From Bifidobacteriaceae bacterium (GTDB lineage Bacteria > Actinomycetota > Actinomycetes > Actinomycetales > WQXJ01), in assembly GCA_031265345.1 (NCBI GenBank), contig JAISCU010000434.1, positions 1-31,991 on the forward strand: a stretch of DNA of 31,991 nt, written 5' to 3'. Under the pieces are notes generated by a model that ran no database searches, had not been told where the DNA came from, and worked only from the letters and a program-made list of their open reading frames with translations. Positions 7,865-15,184 of this stretch are shown one piece after another. Both the position numbers and the translations under genes were made by a program. Numbering within the stretch: position 1 is the stretch's first letter; the number at the start of each line of letters is the position of its first letter.

Positions 7865-10204
7865 GTGGCTAAACGTGTGCTCTTGATGGGCGGGAAGTGG
7901 CTGGCGGGGCTGGCCGGGTTCATGGTCATCTCGGTCGCCTGCGGGATTCTCGGGTCGGCGTTGTTCATCCCGGCGGTGGCGGTCTCGACTGTGGTGACGG
8001 AGACGGGCACCAAGGCGCTCGCCGCAGTGCCTTCCGGGCTGGAGATCCCGCAGCTGTCGGAGCGGTCCAAGCTGTACGCCAACGACGGCACCACGCTGTT
8101 GGCCACGTTCTACGACCAGAACCGGGTGCTGGTGGACATAGACCAAGTCTCCGAAGCCATGCAGCACGCCGTGGTGGCGCTCGAGGACCGGCGCTTCTAC
8201 GAGCACTCCGGAGTGGACGCGCTGGGCATGGGTAGGGCTTTCATCAACAACCTGTCCGACGACGACGTCCAGGGCGCGTCCACGCTCACCCAGCAGTTCG
8301 TCAAGAACTCCCTCATCCAGCAGGCCGAGCAGTCCGGCAACGAGGAGGCCGCCGATGACGCCATCGAGCATTCCTACTCCCGCAAGCTGCGCGAGGCCCG
8401 GATGGCCGTCGAACTGGAGAAGAAGTACTCCAAACAGGACATCTTGCAGGGCTACCTGAACATCGCCCAGTTCGGGCCGTCCGTCTATGGCGTCGAGGCC
8501 GCCTCCAACTACTACTTCGGCGTCAGCGCCATCGACCTGACGGTGGTCCAGGCCGCGACCATCGCCGCCATCACCCAGGAGCCGAACGGTCTGGACCCGG
8601 AGAACTTCCCCGACAAGAACCGGGTCCGGCGCGACGACGCGCTCAAGGCCATGCTCCGCGACGAGTACATCACCCAAGCCGAACACGACGAAGCCGTCGC
8701 GGTGGACGTCAGCGAATCCCTCAACATCACGCCCACCCAGAACAGCTGCGAGGCCGCCGACGCCTTCTCCGGCGCGGGCTTCTTCTGCGACTATGTCCTG
8801 GCCGAGATCAAGCACTTGGAGGCCTTCGGCGCGGACGACGTCGAGCGGATTAACTTGCTGCAGCGCGGCGGCCTGAGCATCGTCTCCACCATCGACCTGG
8901 GCCAGCAGGCTGCCGCCGTCAACGCGATTGAGAAACAAGTGCCAACGGGCGACCCATCGGGCTTCGGCCAGGCCCTGAGCGCAGTCGAACCCGGCACCGG
9001 CAAGATCAAGGCGATGGCTCAAAACCGGAAATACAAGATCGGCGCGACGGACGACGCGACCTACACGGCCATCAACTACAACGCTGACGTTACATACGGC
9101 GGTTCGTCGGGGTTCCAGCCCGGATCGACCTTCAAGCCGTTCATCCTGACGCAATGGCTGATTGACGGCCATTCGCTGCGCGAACCGTTCGACGGCTCCA
9201 AGACCACCTACTCCGCACGTGATTTCTTCCCCGCCAAGTGCACCGATGGCGGCGCGGTCAATGCTCCGCAGGGTTTCACGGTTCGCGCGGGCGCGAGGAA
9301 GAACAACACGGCCTATGCCGCCGCCACCAATTCGATGAACGCTTCGTTCATAGCGATGGAGCGCAAGGTGGACTTGTGCGACATCCGCGACCTCGCTGTC
9401 TCCATGGGCGTCGAACCGGCTCACGGAGGAGATTGGCAGCTCGTGCCGACCATGACCCTGGGCGTCAACGAGGTTTCCCCGCTGGCCATGGCGGGCGCCT
9501 ACGCCACTTTTGCCTCGGGCGGGATTTTCTGCCCACCCACGGGCATCGAATCCGTCAAGGATTCCAACGGCAACGACATCGAGCTGCCGGAGAGCCAATG
9601 CCAGCGGGTCCTCGACGAGGGAGTCGCGAACGCCGTCAGCTCCGCCCTGCAGAACGTGGTCAGATCAGGTACCGGCACGAAGGCGCAGCTCTCAGACGGT
9701 CGCGCGGTGGCCGGGAAGACCGGCACCACCGACAACTCCTATGCGGCCTGGTTCTGCGGCTACACCCCGCAATTGGCCACCGCCGTGTGGACGGGCGATC
9801 CCAACAAGAACCGGGTCGTCAAGGGCCGGATCGGCGACAGGTCATACGGCGAGGCTTTCGGCGGCGACCTGGCCGCGCCAGTCTTCAAATGGTTCATGAC
9901 TGACGCGATGGAAGGCCAGGAGAAGCTGAAGTTCGGCGCTGTCCCCCGCGAATTGGACCTCGGCAAGCAGATCCGCGTGCCCTGGGTGGTCGGCAAGGAC
10001 GCGAACTCCGCCAAGAAGACACTCGAAGGCGAGGGCTTCACCGTCAAGATCGGCGGCGAGGTCGCCTCCGACAAGTACGCGAAAGGGCTGGTCGCGGAGC
10101 AGAATCCCGGACGCAACGCCTACCCCGGCTCGGATATCACCCTGAAACTGTCCTCCGGCCCGGCCCCGAAGCCTCCCGACACCGCCGATCCGGCCACCGG
10201 CTGA
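7865..10204 (+). CDS. Class A penicillin-binding protein with PASTA domain
   Basis: Bifunctional peptidoglycan synthase, 779 residues, anchored by one N-terminal helix (about residues 10-42) with the rest outside the membrane. The GT51 transglycosylase domain shows EDRRFYEH (catalytic E107), QGASTLTQQFVKN and LREARMAVELEKKYSKQDIL. The transpeptidase domain has all three active-site motifs: STFK with nucleophile S421, SMN at 490-492 and KTG at 618-620. One PASTA repeat occupies about 700-770, beginning near VPWVVGKDANSAKKTLE. The GTG at 7865 is preferred because it precedes the membrane helix with a short basic N-terminus; there is no ribosome site, but a TANNNT box sits at leaderless spacing. 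It appears to be a single-gene unit ended by the hairpin at 10238. Confidence 0.95.
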   Translation: MAKRVLLMGGKWLAGLAGFMVISVACGILGSALFIPAVAVSTVVTETGTKALAAVPSGLEIPQLSERSKLYANDGTTLLATFYDQNRVLVDIDQVSEAMQHAVVALEDRRFYEHSGVDALGMGRAFINNLSDDDVQGASTLTQQFVKNSLIQQAEQSGNEEAADDAIEHSYSRKLREARMAVELEKKYSKQDILQGYLNIAQFGPSVYGVEAASNYYFGVSAIDLTVVQAATIAAITQEPNGLDPENFPDKNRVRRDDALKAMLRDEYITQAEHDEAVAVDVSESLNITPTQNSCEAADAFSGAGFFCDYVLAEIKHLEAFGADDVERINLLQRGGLSIVSTIDLGQQAAAVNAIEKQVPTGDPSGFGQALSAVEPGTGKIKAMAQNRKYKIGATDDATYTAINYNADVTYGGSSGFQPGSTFKPFILTQWLIDGHSLREPFDGSKTTYSARDFFPAKCTDGGAVNAPQGFTVRAGARKNNTAYAAATNSMNASFIAMERKVDLCDIRDLAVSMGVEPAHGGDWQLVPTMTLGVNEVSPLAMAGAYATFASGGIFCPPTGIESVKDSNGNDIELPESQCQRVLDEGVANAVSSALQNVVRSGTGTKAQLSDGRAVAGKTGTTDNSYAAWFCGYTPQLATAVWTGDPNKNRVVKGRIGDRSYGEAFGGDLAAPVFKWFMTDAMEGQEKLKFGAVPRELDLGKQIRVPWVVGKDANSAKKTLEGEGFTVKIGGEVASDKYAKGLVAEQNPGRNAYPGSDITLKLSSGPAPKPPDTADPATG

Positions 10205-10237
10205 GCCGACGGGCTCCGTACTGCTTCTGCGACGCCG

Positions 10238-10270
10238 AACACGGGTTGGTGCCTGGCACTAACCCGTGTT
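10238..10270. repeat. Palindrome family N: 33-base hairpin, likely PBP terminator
   Basis: AACACGGGTTGGTGCC at 10238-10253 faces GGCACTAACCCGTGTT at 10255-10270, a 16-bp stem with a single G-T mismatch and one unpaired base. It lies 34 bases after the PBP stop. An identical copy is at 10361-10393 and a relative at 15243-15279. Confidence 0.85.
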
Positions 10271-10360
10271 TCGCTCCCTCTGCTCAGCGGCTCATCGCCA
10301 CCCTCCAGGACCGCTCGCTCCGCGCACCACTCGTGTCGGGGACGGCCCGTCGGCGAGCCG

Positions 10361-10393
10361 AACACGGGTTGGTGCCTGGCACTAACCCGTGTT
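10361..10393. repeat. Palindrome family N: second copy, overlaps the aldolase stop
   Basis: Identical in sequence to the hairpin at 10238-10270 and 123 bases from it. The TAG stop of the minus-strand threonine aldolase (10382-10384) and its last codons lie inside it, so the element forms the end of that gene. The 90 bases between the two copies carry no other feature that I can see. Confidence 0.85.
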
Positions 10394-11545
10394 CCGGGCC
10401 TTGCGCAGAGCGGCCCGTTGGTGCCTTCCAGGTCCAGTCGTATTGAGGACAGCCCGCGATCCGGCTGAGACCGGTTCTGAGTTGGGTTGGGCGCCCCGCA
10501 GGCGGGCGGTCGCGTCTTTCAGGAGCACGATGCCGTCCGCCAGGGTTTGGCCGTCGATGTCGCGGTGCGTCACCAGGCGGACAGCCGGGCCCATGACCAG
10601 GCAGCCCACGCCCGCATCCTGCCAGCACGCGGCCAACTGGCTGGCGGTGAAACCAGCACCGGCGGGCGGGGCGGCCATCACGATGTTCGTGGCCGGCTCC
10701 TCGGCGTCCAAACCGATGCCTCGCAGCGCCGCCGCCAATTCGACCGCGCGGCGGCGGTCCTCGTCGATGCGCGGCAGTTCCTCGTCCAGGGCGACCAACG
10801 CCGCCGCCGCCAGCACCCCCGATTGGCGCATCCCGCCGCCCAGCGCCTTGCGTGATCGCCAAGCCCGGTCGATGAACTCGCGGCTGGAGCAGAGCATGGA
10901 CCCGACCGGCGCGCCCAGTCCCTTTGAGAAACAGACGCTCACAGAATCCGCGCCAACTGCCGCCTGAGCCGGGCTGATGGACTGAGCGGCGGCGGCGTGC
11001 CAAAGCCGGGCCCCGTCCAAGTGGACTCGCCAGCGGGCTTGGTGAGCGGCATCGGACAACTCCTGAGACAACTGCCACGGCACGAAATGCCCCCCGGCGT
11101 GGTTGTGGGTGTTCTCCAGGCAGACCAGGCGGGTGACGAGCTCGTAGTAGGCGTGGTGGGGCGGCTCCTCGGCGGCGACGGCCTGGACGTCCGCGACCGA
11201 TGGCACGCCGGGCCCGGCCGACCACGGCAACTCCAGCGGGATGCCGCCCGCGATCCAGGCGGCCGTGCCCAACTCGTGCGACAAGATGTGGGCGTGCCGG
11301 GGCGCCAGGAAGCGGTCCCCGGGCCGCAGGTGCGTCATCAGGGCGACCAGATTGGACATCGAGCCCGAGGGCATGAACAGCCCGGCCTCCTGGCCGACCA
11401 GCGCGGTGGTGCGGGCCTCGAGCTCTTGGACGGTCGGGTCGCGGTCAATCACGTCGTCGCCCACCGGGGCGGCGGCCATGGCGCGGCGCATCGACGGCGA
11501 GGGCTTGGTGACGGTGTCGGATCGCAAATCAACTTGGATTTTCAC
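10382..11545 (-). CDS. ltaE: Low-specificity L-threonine aldolase (PLP, fold type I)
   Basis: Cleaves L-threonine/allo-threonine to glycine and acetaldehyde; 387 residues. The N-terminus DLRSDTVTKPS, the APRHAHILSHELG block (residues 81-93), HLDGARLWHA with cofactor-binding D177, and SVCFSKGLGAP with Schiff-base lysine K208 identify the family. The last 35-40 residues have no counterpart I recognise and end inside the palindrome at 10361-10393, so the C-terminus has probably been extended by read-through into repeat sequence. The GTG start at 11545 lies six bases downstream of TATAAC on the minus strand without a ribosome site, which may mean a leaderless message. It is transcribed divergently from the gene at 11610. 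Confidence 0.92.
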   Translation of the reverse strand: MKIQVDLRSDTVTKPSPSMRRAMAAAPVGDDVIDRDPTVQELEARTTALVGQEAGLFMPSGSMSNLVALMTHLRPGDRFLAPRHAHILSHELGTAAWIAGGIPLELPWSAGPGVPSVADVQAVAAEEPPHHAYYELVTRLVCLENTHNHAGGHFVPWQLSQELSDAAHQARWRVHLDGARLWHAAAAQSISPAQAAVGADSVSVCFSKGLGAPVGSMLCSSREFIDRAWRSRKALGGGMRQSGVLAAAALVALDEELPRIDEDRRRAVELAAALRGIGLDAEEPATNIVMAAPPAGAGFTASQLAACWQDAGVGCLVMGPAVRLVTHRDIDGQTLADGIVLLKDATARLRGAQPNSEPVSAGSRAVLNTTGPGRHQRAALRKARNTG

Positions 11546-11609
11546 CTGTCAGTTATATCGCTCAAGGGTAGGAGTGGGCACGGGCTCCGGTTACGTAGAA
11601 TTGCGTGTT
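11546..11609. promoter_or_regulatory. Divergent promoter region
   Basis: This 64-base gap separates two divergent genes. On the plus strand TAGAAT at 11596-11601 stands eight bases before the GTG at 11610. On the minus strand TATAAC stands six bases before the GTG at 11545. Neither gene has a clear Shine-Dalgarno sequence, so both may be leaderless. Confidence 0.45.
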
Positions 11610-11948
11610 GTGATCTTCCGCGCCATCGCCGACTCCAGGCCGTATCCCGATCACGGCTTCGTGTCCTCGGGGCAATGGTCGCGGATCCCGCCGCGCCAAG
11701 TCCGCCTGGCGGAGCTCATCACCACCAAATCGACCCTCGACCTGGAAAGCCTCCTGGCCGAGGACTCGACTTTCTACGGCGACCTGTTCGCGCATGTGGT
11801 GTACTGGCAAGGCGGCTTCTACCTGGAGGACGGGCTGCACCGGGCAGTGCGGGCGGCCTTGCGCGGCAGGGGCACGCTGCACGCGCGGGTGCTGAACCTC
11901 GACGAACTAGAAGCGGCACGGGACAAGGGGGTCCGTAGCGATGGTTAG
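11610..11948 (+). CDS. Small conserved actinobacterial protein (annotated VapB-like; ParB-like motif)
   Basis: A 112-residue protein starting with MIFRAIADSRPYPDHG if GTG at 11610 is used; a longer frame upstream has no support. From memory, close relatives upstream of LytR_C genes are commonly labelled VapB-family antitoxins, but no VapC-like toxin is nearby. Visible features are VPPRQVRLAELITTKSTLDL style central sequence (here IPPRQVRLAELITTK) and a C-terminal YLEDGLHRAVRAAL stretch resembling the DGxHR motif of ParB-like domains. Its stop overlaps the next gene by eight bases, so the two are a translationally coupled pair. Function unknown; the toxin-antitoxin label should not be taken as established. 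Confidence 0.8.
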   Translation: MIFRAIADSRPYPDHGFVSSGQWSRIPPRQVRLAELITTKSTLDLESLLAEDSTFYGDLFAHVVYWQGGFYLEDGLHRAVRAALRGRGTLHARVLNLDELEAARDKGVRSDG

Positions 11949-12663
11949 CACGCCGGAGTCGCGTCGCCAGCATCTGCGGTGGCGTCAAGCGGCCATCTAC
12001 AGCCTGGTGGTGGGTGCCCTGATAGTGGTGGCGGCGGTGGCCGTGGGCATGTGGACCGGCGACCTGGCGCCCATGTTCACCGAGGAGTTCAAGAAGAAGC
12101 CGTCCGAGAGCCCGCGAGTCGACCCGGTGCCCTGCCCGGTCGGGGTCGATCCCACCTACCCGGAGCCCAGCGCCGTCACGGTCAGAGTCCTCAACGGCAC
12201 CAAGGTCCAGGGCCTGGCCGGCACCACCGCCAGTGCCCTGGCCACCCAGGGCTTCCCCGGTCCGACGACCGACAACGCCGGGCTCTACGACGGCGTGGCC
12301 AAGCTGGTCGCCGGGACTGCGGGCGTGAACAACGCCTACACGCTGGCGGTGTTCTTCCCCGACGACGTGGTCATCACCGTGGACCGGCGCGAGGACGCCA
12401 GCGTCGATGTGACCCTCGGCTCGAAGTTCAAGGCGTTGCTCGCCGAGGAGGAGGTGGCGTTCGCCGCCGATGCCGTGATCGAACCGCTCAAGTACTGCCA
12501 GGATGCCGAGGCCATCGTGGCGAAGCTGGCTCCGGCCTCGCCTTCGGTGCCGGCCGCTCCGGAAGGCGGCGAAGCGCCAGTCGATCCGGGCGGCGGGGAC
12601 CAAGCCCCGGCGGATGATTCCCAGGCGGCGGCGGCGGCCCTCCCGGCTGGCCGGTCGCGCTAG
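11941..12663 (+). CDS. Membrane-anchored LytR_C domain protein
   Basis: 240 residues. A basic N-terminus and one membrane helix (about residues 17-42) place the rest outside the cell. Residues about 78-175 form a LytR_C (LytR C-terminal) domain, recognisable by AVTVRVLNGTKVQGLAG and the following helix/strand pattern. There is no LytR-CpsA-Psr catalytic domain. Such stand-alone proteins are common in actinobacteria and are thought to act in the cell envelope, with unclear function. The last 50 residues are an Ala/Pro/Asp-rich tail. The ATG overlaps the preceding gene. The TAG stop lies in the CTAG at 12660-12663, which is also the stop region of the convergent S-component gene. Confidence 0.87.
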   Translation: MVSTPESRRQHLRWRQAAIYSLVVGALIVVAAVAVGMWTGDLAPMFTEEFKKKPSESPRVDPVPCPVGVDPTYPEPSAVTVRVLNGTKVQGLAGTTASALATQGFPGPTTDNAGLYDGVAKLVAGTAGVNNAYTLAVFFPDDVVITVDRREDASVDVTLGSKFKALLAEEEVAFAADAVIEPLKYCQDAEAIVAKLAPASPSVPAAPEGGEAPVDPGGGDQAPADDSQAAAAALPAGRSR

Positions 12664-13493
12664 TTCGCTGGCTCGTTGGGTCGCTGGCCCGCTGGCTCGC
12701 TGGGCGCGAAAGCGGCTTTGGCGCCGGCGCGGCGCAGCAAAGCCAGGATTGGCCGCCCCAGCAGCAGCAACGCCGCGGCGCAGGTGACCGCCCGCACCGT
12801 GTCCCACGAAGTCGTGGACGTGACCAGCGTGAAGACCAGGAAGTGACGCCAGTTCGCGCCCGCCGATGCCGCCGGGTCGAACCCGATCCCGCTGGCCAGC
12901 GCCCCGGAACCGGCCAGCGCGGGCCAGAACCAGAGGTTCATCAACGCGCCGAACAGGTAGCTGGCGGCGATCCCGTAGACGGCCAGCACGACGACTTCGC
13001 CGCGCCCGCCCGGTCGGCCGCCGATCCGCCTGGGCAACAGCCCCGCCCCGGCCGCGATCCACGAAGAACAGGCCATCTGCATCCCCAGCCACGGCCCCAC
13101 GCCGCCCGTCAGCAGCGCCGAGGCCAGCAGCGACACCCCGCCGAGCGCGAACCCGAAGCCGGGCCCGAAGGCCCGCCCTCCCAGAATCAGCAGGAAGAAC
13201 ACCGTCTCGACCCCGCCGACGCCCGATCCGAGCGGCCGCACCGCCGCGATGGCCGCCGCCAGGACGCCCAGCAGGGCCAGTGCCTTGGCGTCCATGCCGC
13301 CTTCCAGCACCTGCGACAGCACGAGCAGCATCATTAGCGGCAACAGCACCATCAGTAGGGCTGACGACGCGAACGGGTTGGCCCCGCCGCCGCCCAGGAA
13401 AGGCCAGAGGGCCAGCGCTAGGGCCGCTAAGGACGCCACCACCATGGCCGATGCCGTGCCCCATCCGACCGGCAACGCCCGCGTCGCGCTCAT
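12660..13493 (-). CDS. ECF transporter S component, predicted corrinoid specificity
   Basis: Integral membrane substrate-binding subunit of an energy-coupling factor importer, 277 residues, with about six hydrophobic segments. The N-terminal ALPVGWGTASAMVVAS and central GMQMACSSWIAAGAGLLPRR stretches fit the S-component family. Specificity cannot be read from the protein; cobalamin or a related corrinoid is inferred from the riboswitch and the transcobalamin-like genes at the head of the operon. The ATG start overlaps the ATPase stop (ATGA). A longer open frame reaching 14444 runs through the ATPase gene in another frame and is rejected. The last residues form an Arg/Ala/Pro-rich cytoplasmic tail. 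Stop codon overlaps that of the convergent LytR_C gene. Confidence 0.85.
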   Translation of the reverse strand: MSATRALPVGWGTASAMVVASLAALALALWPFLGGGGANPFASSALLMVLLPLMMLLVLSQVLEGGMDAKALALLGVLAAAIAAVRPLGSGVGGVETVFFLLILGGRAFGPGFGFALGGVSLLASALLTGGVGPWLGMQMACSSWIAAGAGLLPRRIGGRPGGRGEVVVLAVYGIAASYLFGALMNLWFWPALAGSGALASGIGFDPAASAGANWRHFLVFTLVTSTTSWDTVRAVTCAAALLLLGRPILALLRRAGAKAAFAPSEPAGQRPNEPAN

Positions 13494-15184
13494 GGTTTGG
13501 CTCCGGCTCTTTCCGGCGCCCCGTCTCCGTGTGCGGTTGGCCAGGAGGCCAGGGCCGCATCCACCGTCAGATACGGCTGGGGCGCCATGACTTTGGCGAT
13601 CTGGGGCGCGTGCGCGGGCACTGACATCAGGAACTCGGCGGCGGGTCCCGAGCCGACGATCTCGCCTTCGGCCATCCACATGATCGAATCGGCGGCCAGG
13701 GCCAGGAACTCCACGTCGTGCGTGGCCACGAGCACGGCGCGGCCTTCGTCCGCCAGGGACCGCAGCAGTGTGGCCAGACGGTCCTTGGCGGTGTAGTCGA
13801 GTCCCCGAGTGGGCTCGTCCAGGATGACGACATGGGTTCGCGCGGTCAACTGGATGGCCAAGGCGAGGGCCAGGCGTTGGCCCTCCGACAAGTCGCGCGG
13901 ATGGGCCGAGCGCGCGATCCCGGGGGCCAACCGGTCGAGCAGGTCGGCTGCCGTCGGGCCGGGCAGTTCGCGGGCCACCGAGTCGGCCCAGAACAGGTCC
14001 GTCGGTTGGGCGGGCACCATCACCAGATCGGGGCGCGGCTGGCCGCGCTTGCCCTGGGCCAAGGCCCACAGCAGGGATGTCTTCCCGGCGCCGTTCCGCC
14101 CCATCAAGCCGGTGATGTGACCGCCGCGCAACTCGACGCTGACGCCTTTGACGGCCTCGATCGGGCCGGGGTGCGTGACCCGGATACTGTCGGACTTGAA
14201 GACGACGCTGCCGGACGCGCGAACGGCATCGTCCGCTTGATCTGTCGGATCTGTCTGGTCGGGCTGGCGGCGCTGGCGGCCCTGACCCGTCTGTTCGGCC
14301 CGGTCGGCCTGACCAACTTGAACGGCGGGGACGGCGGGAGCAGCCGGAGTCGCGGGCGGGACCGGCGAGGATGACCGCGGAGTCAGCTGCGACGCCCGCG
14401 CCAGACGCCGGGCCTCGCGAACCGTCAGCGGCACTTCCGGCCACTCCAGGGCGCGGGCCAGCCGGACCAGCGGCGGCGCGACCGGGCTCGTCGCCAATTG
14501 ATGCCGCGGTGAGTCGATGCTGACGGACCCGTCGCCGTCCACCCGGACTATCCGATCCGCGAACTGGATCACGCGCTCCAAGCGATGCTCGGCGATCAGC
14601 ACGGTCAGGTCCAGGTCATCGACCAGGCGGCTGATCGCGGCCATCACGTCCTCGGCGGCGGCGGGGTCGAGGGCGGAGGTGGGTTCGTCCAGGACCAGCG
14701 CCCTGGGGTGGGCTGCCAGCGCCGCGCCGATGGCCACACGCTGGGCCTGGCCAGCCGAGAGGGAGCCCGGATCGCGGTCCCGCAGGTCGGCGATCCCGAG
14801 CAGGTCGAGGACCTCCTCGACGCGGACGCGCATGGTCGCGGGGGCCATCCCCTGCTGCTCCAGGGTGTAGGCCAATTCATCGATGACGCGGTCGGAGACG
14901 AAGCCGCTGGCCGGGTCCTGGCCAACGTAGCCGACCAGCCCGGCCAGGCGGCGCGGAGGATTGGCGGCAGTGGATCGGCCGTCGATTTGAACCGTGCCGG
15001 ACAGGACGCCACCGGTGAAGTGCGGGACCAAGCCGTTGACGGCTTTGAGCAGAGTCGACTTCCCGGCCCCGGTGGGGCCTATGACCAGGGCCAACTCGCC
15101 GGTGGCGAATTCGAGGTTGACTTGGTTGAGGACCGGGGCACTGGACCGGGGGTAGCTGAAGGAGACGTTGTCGAAGCGGATCAC
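13490..15184 (-). CDS. ecfA: ECF transporter ATPase, two fused ABC domains (EcfA1-EcfA2)
   Basis: 564 residues containing two complete nucleotide-binding domains. Domain 1 (about 1-220): Walker A GPTGAGKST at 36-44, signature LSAGQAQRV at 142-150, Walker B RALVLDEP near 161-168 and H-loop H200. Domain 2 (about 325-535): Walker A GRNGAGKTS, signature LSEGQ, Walker B VVILDEP and H-loop in VATHDVEF. They are joined by a Pro/Ala/Gln/Asp-rich linker of roughly 100 residues, poor in predicted structure. It powers import together with EcfT and the S component. Start GTG overlaps the EcfT stop (GTGA), stop overlaps the S-component start (ATGA). Confidence 0.94.
   Translation of the reverse strand: MIRFDNVSFSYPRSSAPVLNQVNLEFATGELALVIGPTGAGKSTLLKAVNGLVPHFTGGVLSGTVQIDGRSTAANPPRRLAGLVGYVGQDPASGFVSDRVIDELAYTLEQQGMAPATMRVRVEEVLDLLGIADLRDRDPGSLSAGQAQRVAIGAALAAHPRALVLDEPTSALDPAAAEDVMAAISRLVDDLDLTVLIAEHRLERVIQFADRIVRVDGDGSVSIDSPRHQLATSPVAPPLVRLARALEWPEVPLTVREARRLARASQLTPRSSSPVPPATPAAPAVPAVQVGQADRAEQTGQGRQRRQPDQTDPTDQADDAVRASGSVVFKSDSIRVTHPGPIEAVKGVSVELRGGHITGLMGRNGAGKTSLLWALAQGKRGQPRPDLVMVPAQPTDLFWADSVARELPGPTAADLLDRLAPGIARSAHPRDLSEGQRLALALAIQLTARTHVVILDEPTRGLDYTAKDRLATLLRSLADEGRAVLVATHDVEFLALAADSIMWMAEGEIVGSGPAAEFLMSVPAHAPQIAKVMAPQPYLTVDAALASWPTAHGDGAPERAGAKP

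Noticed and set aside
13494..14444. N-terminal extension of the S-component gene to 594 codons
   Set aside because: The extension overlaps the ATPase gene out of frame and is Arg/Gly/Pro-rich nonsense; the ATGA overlap at 13493 gives a normal S component.
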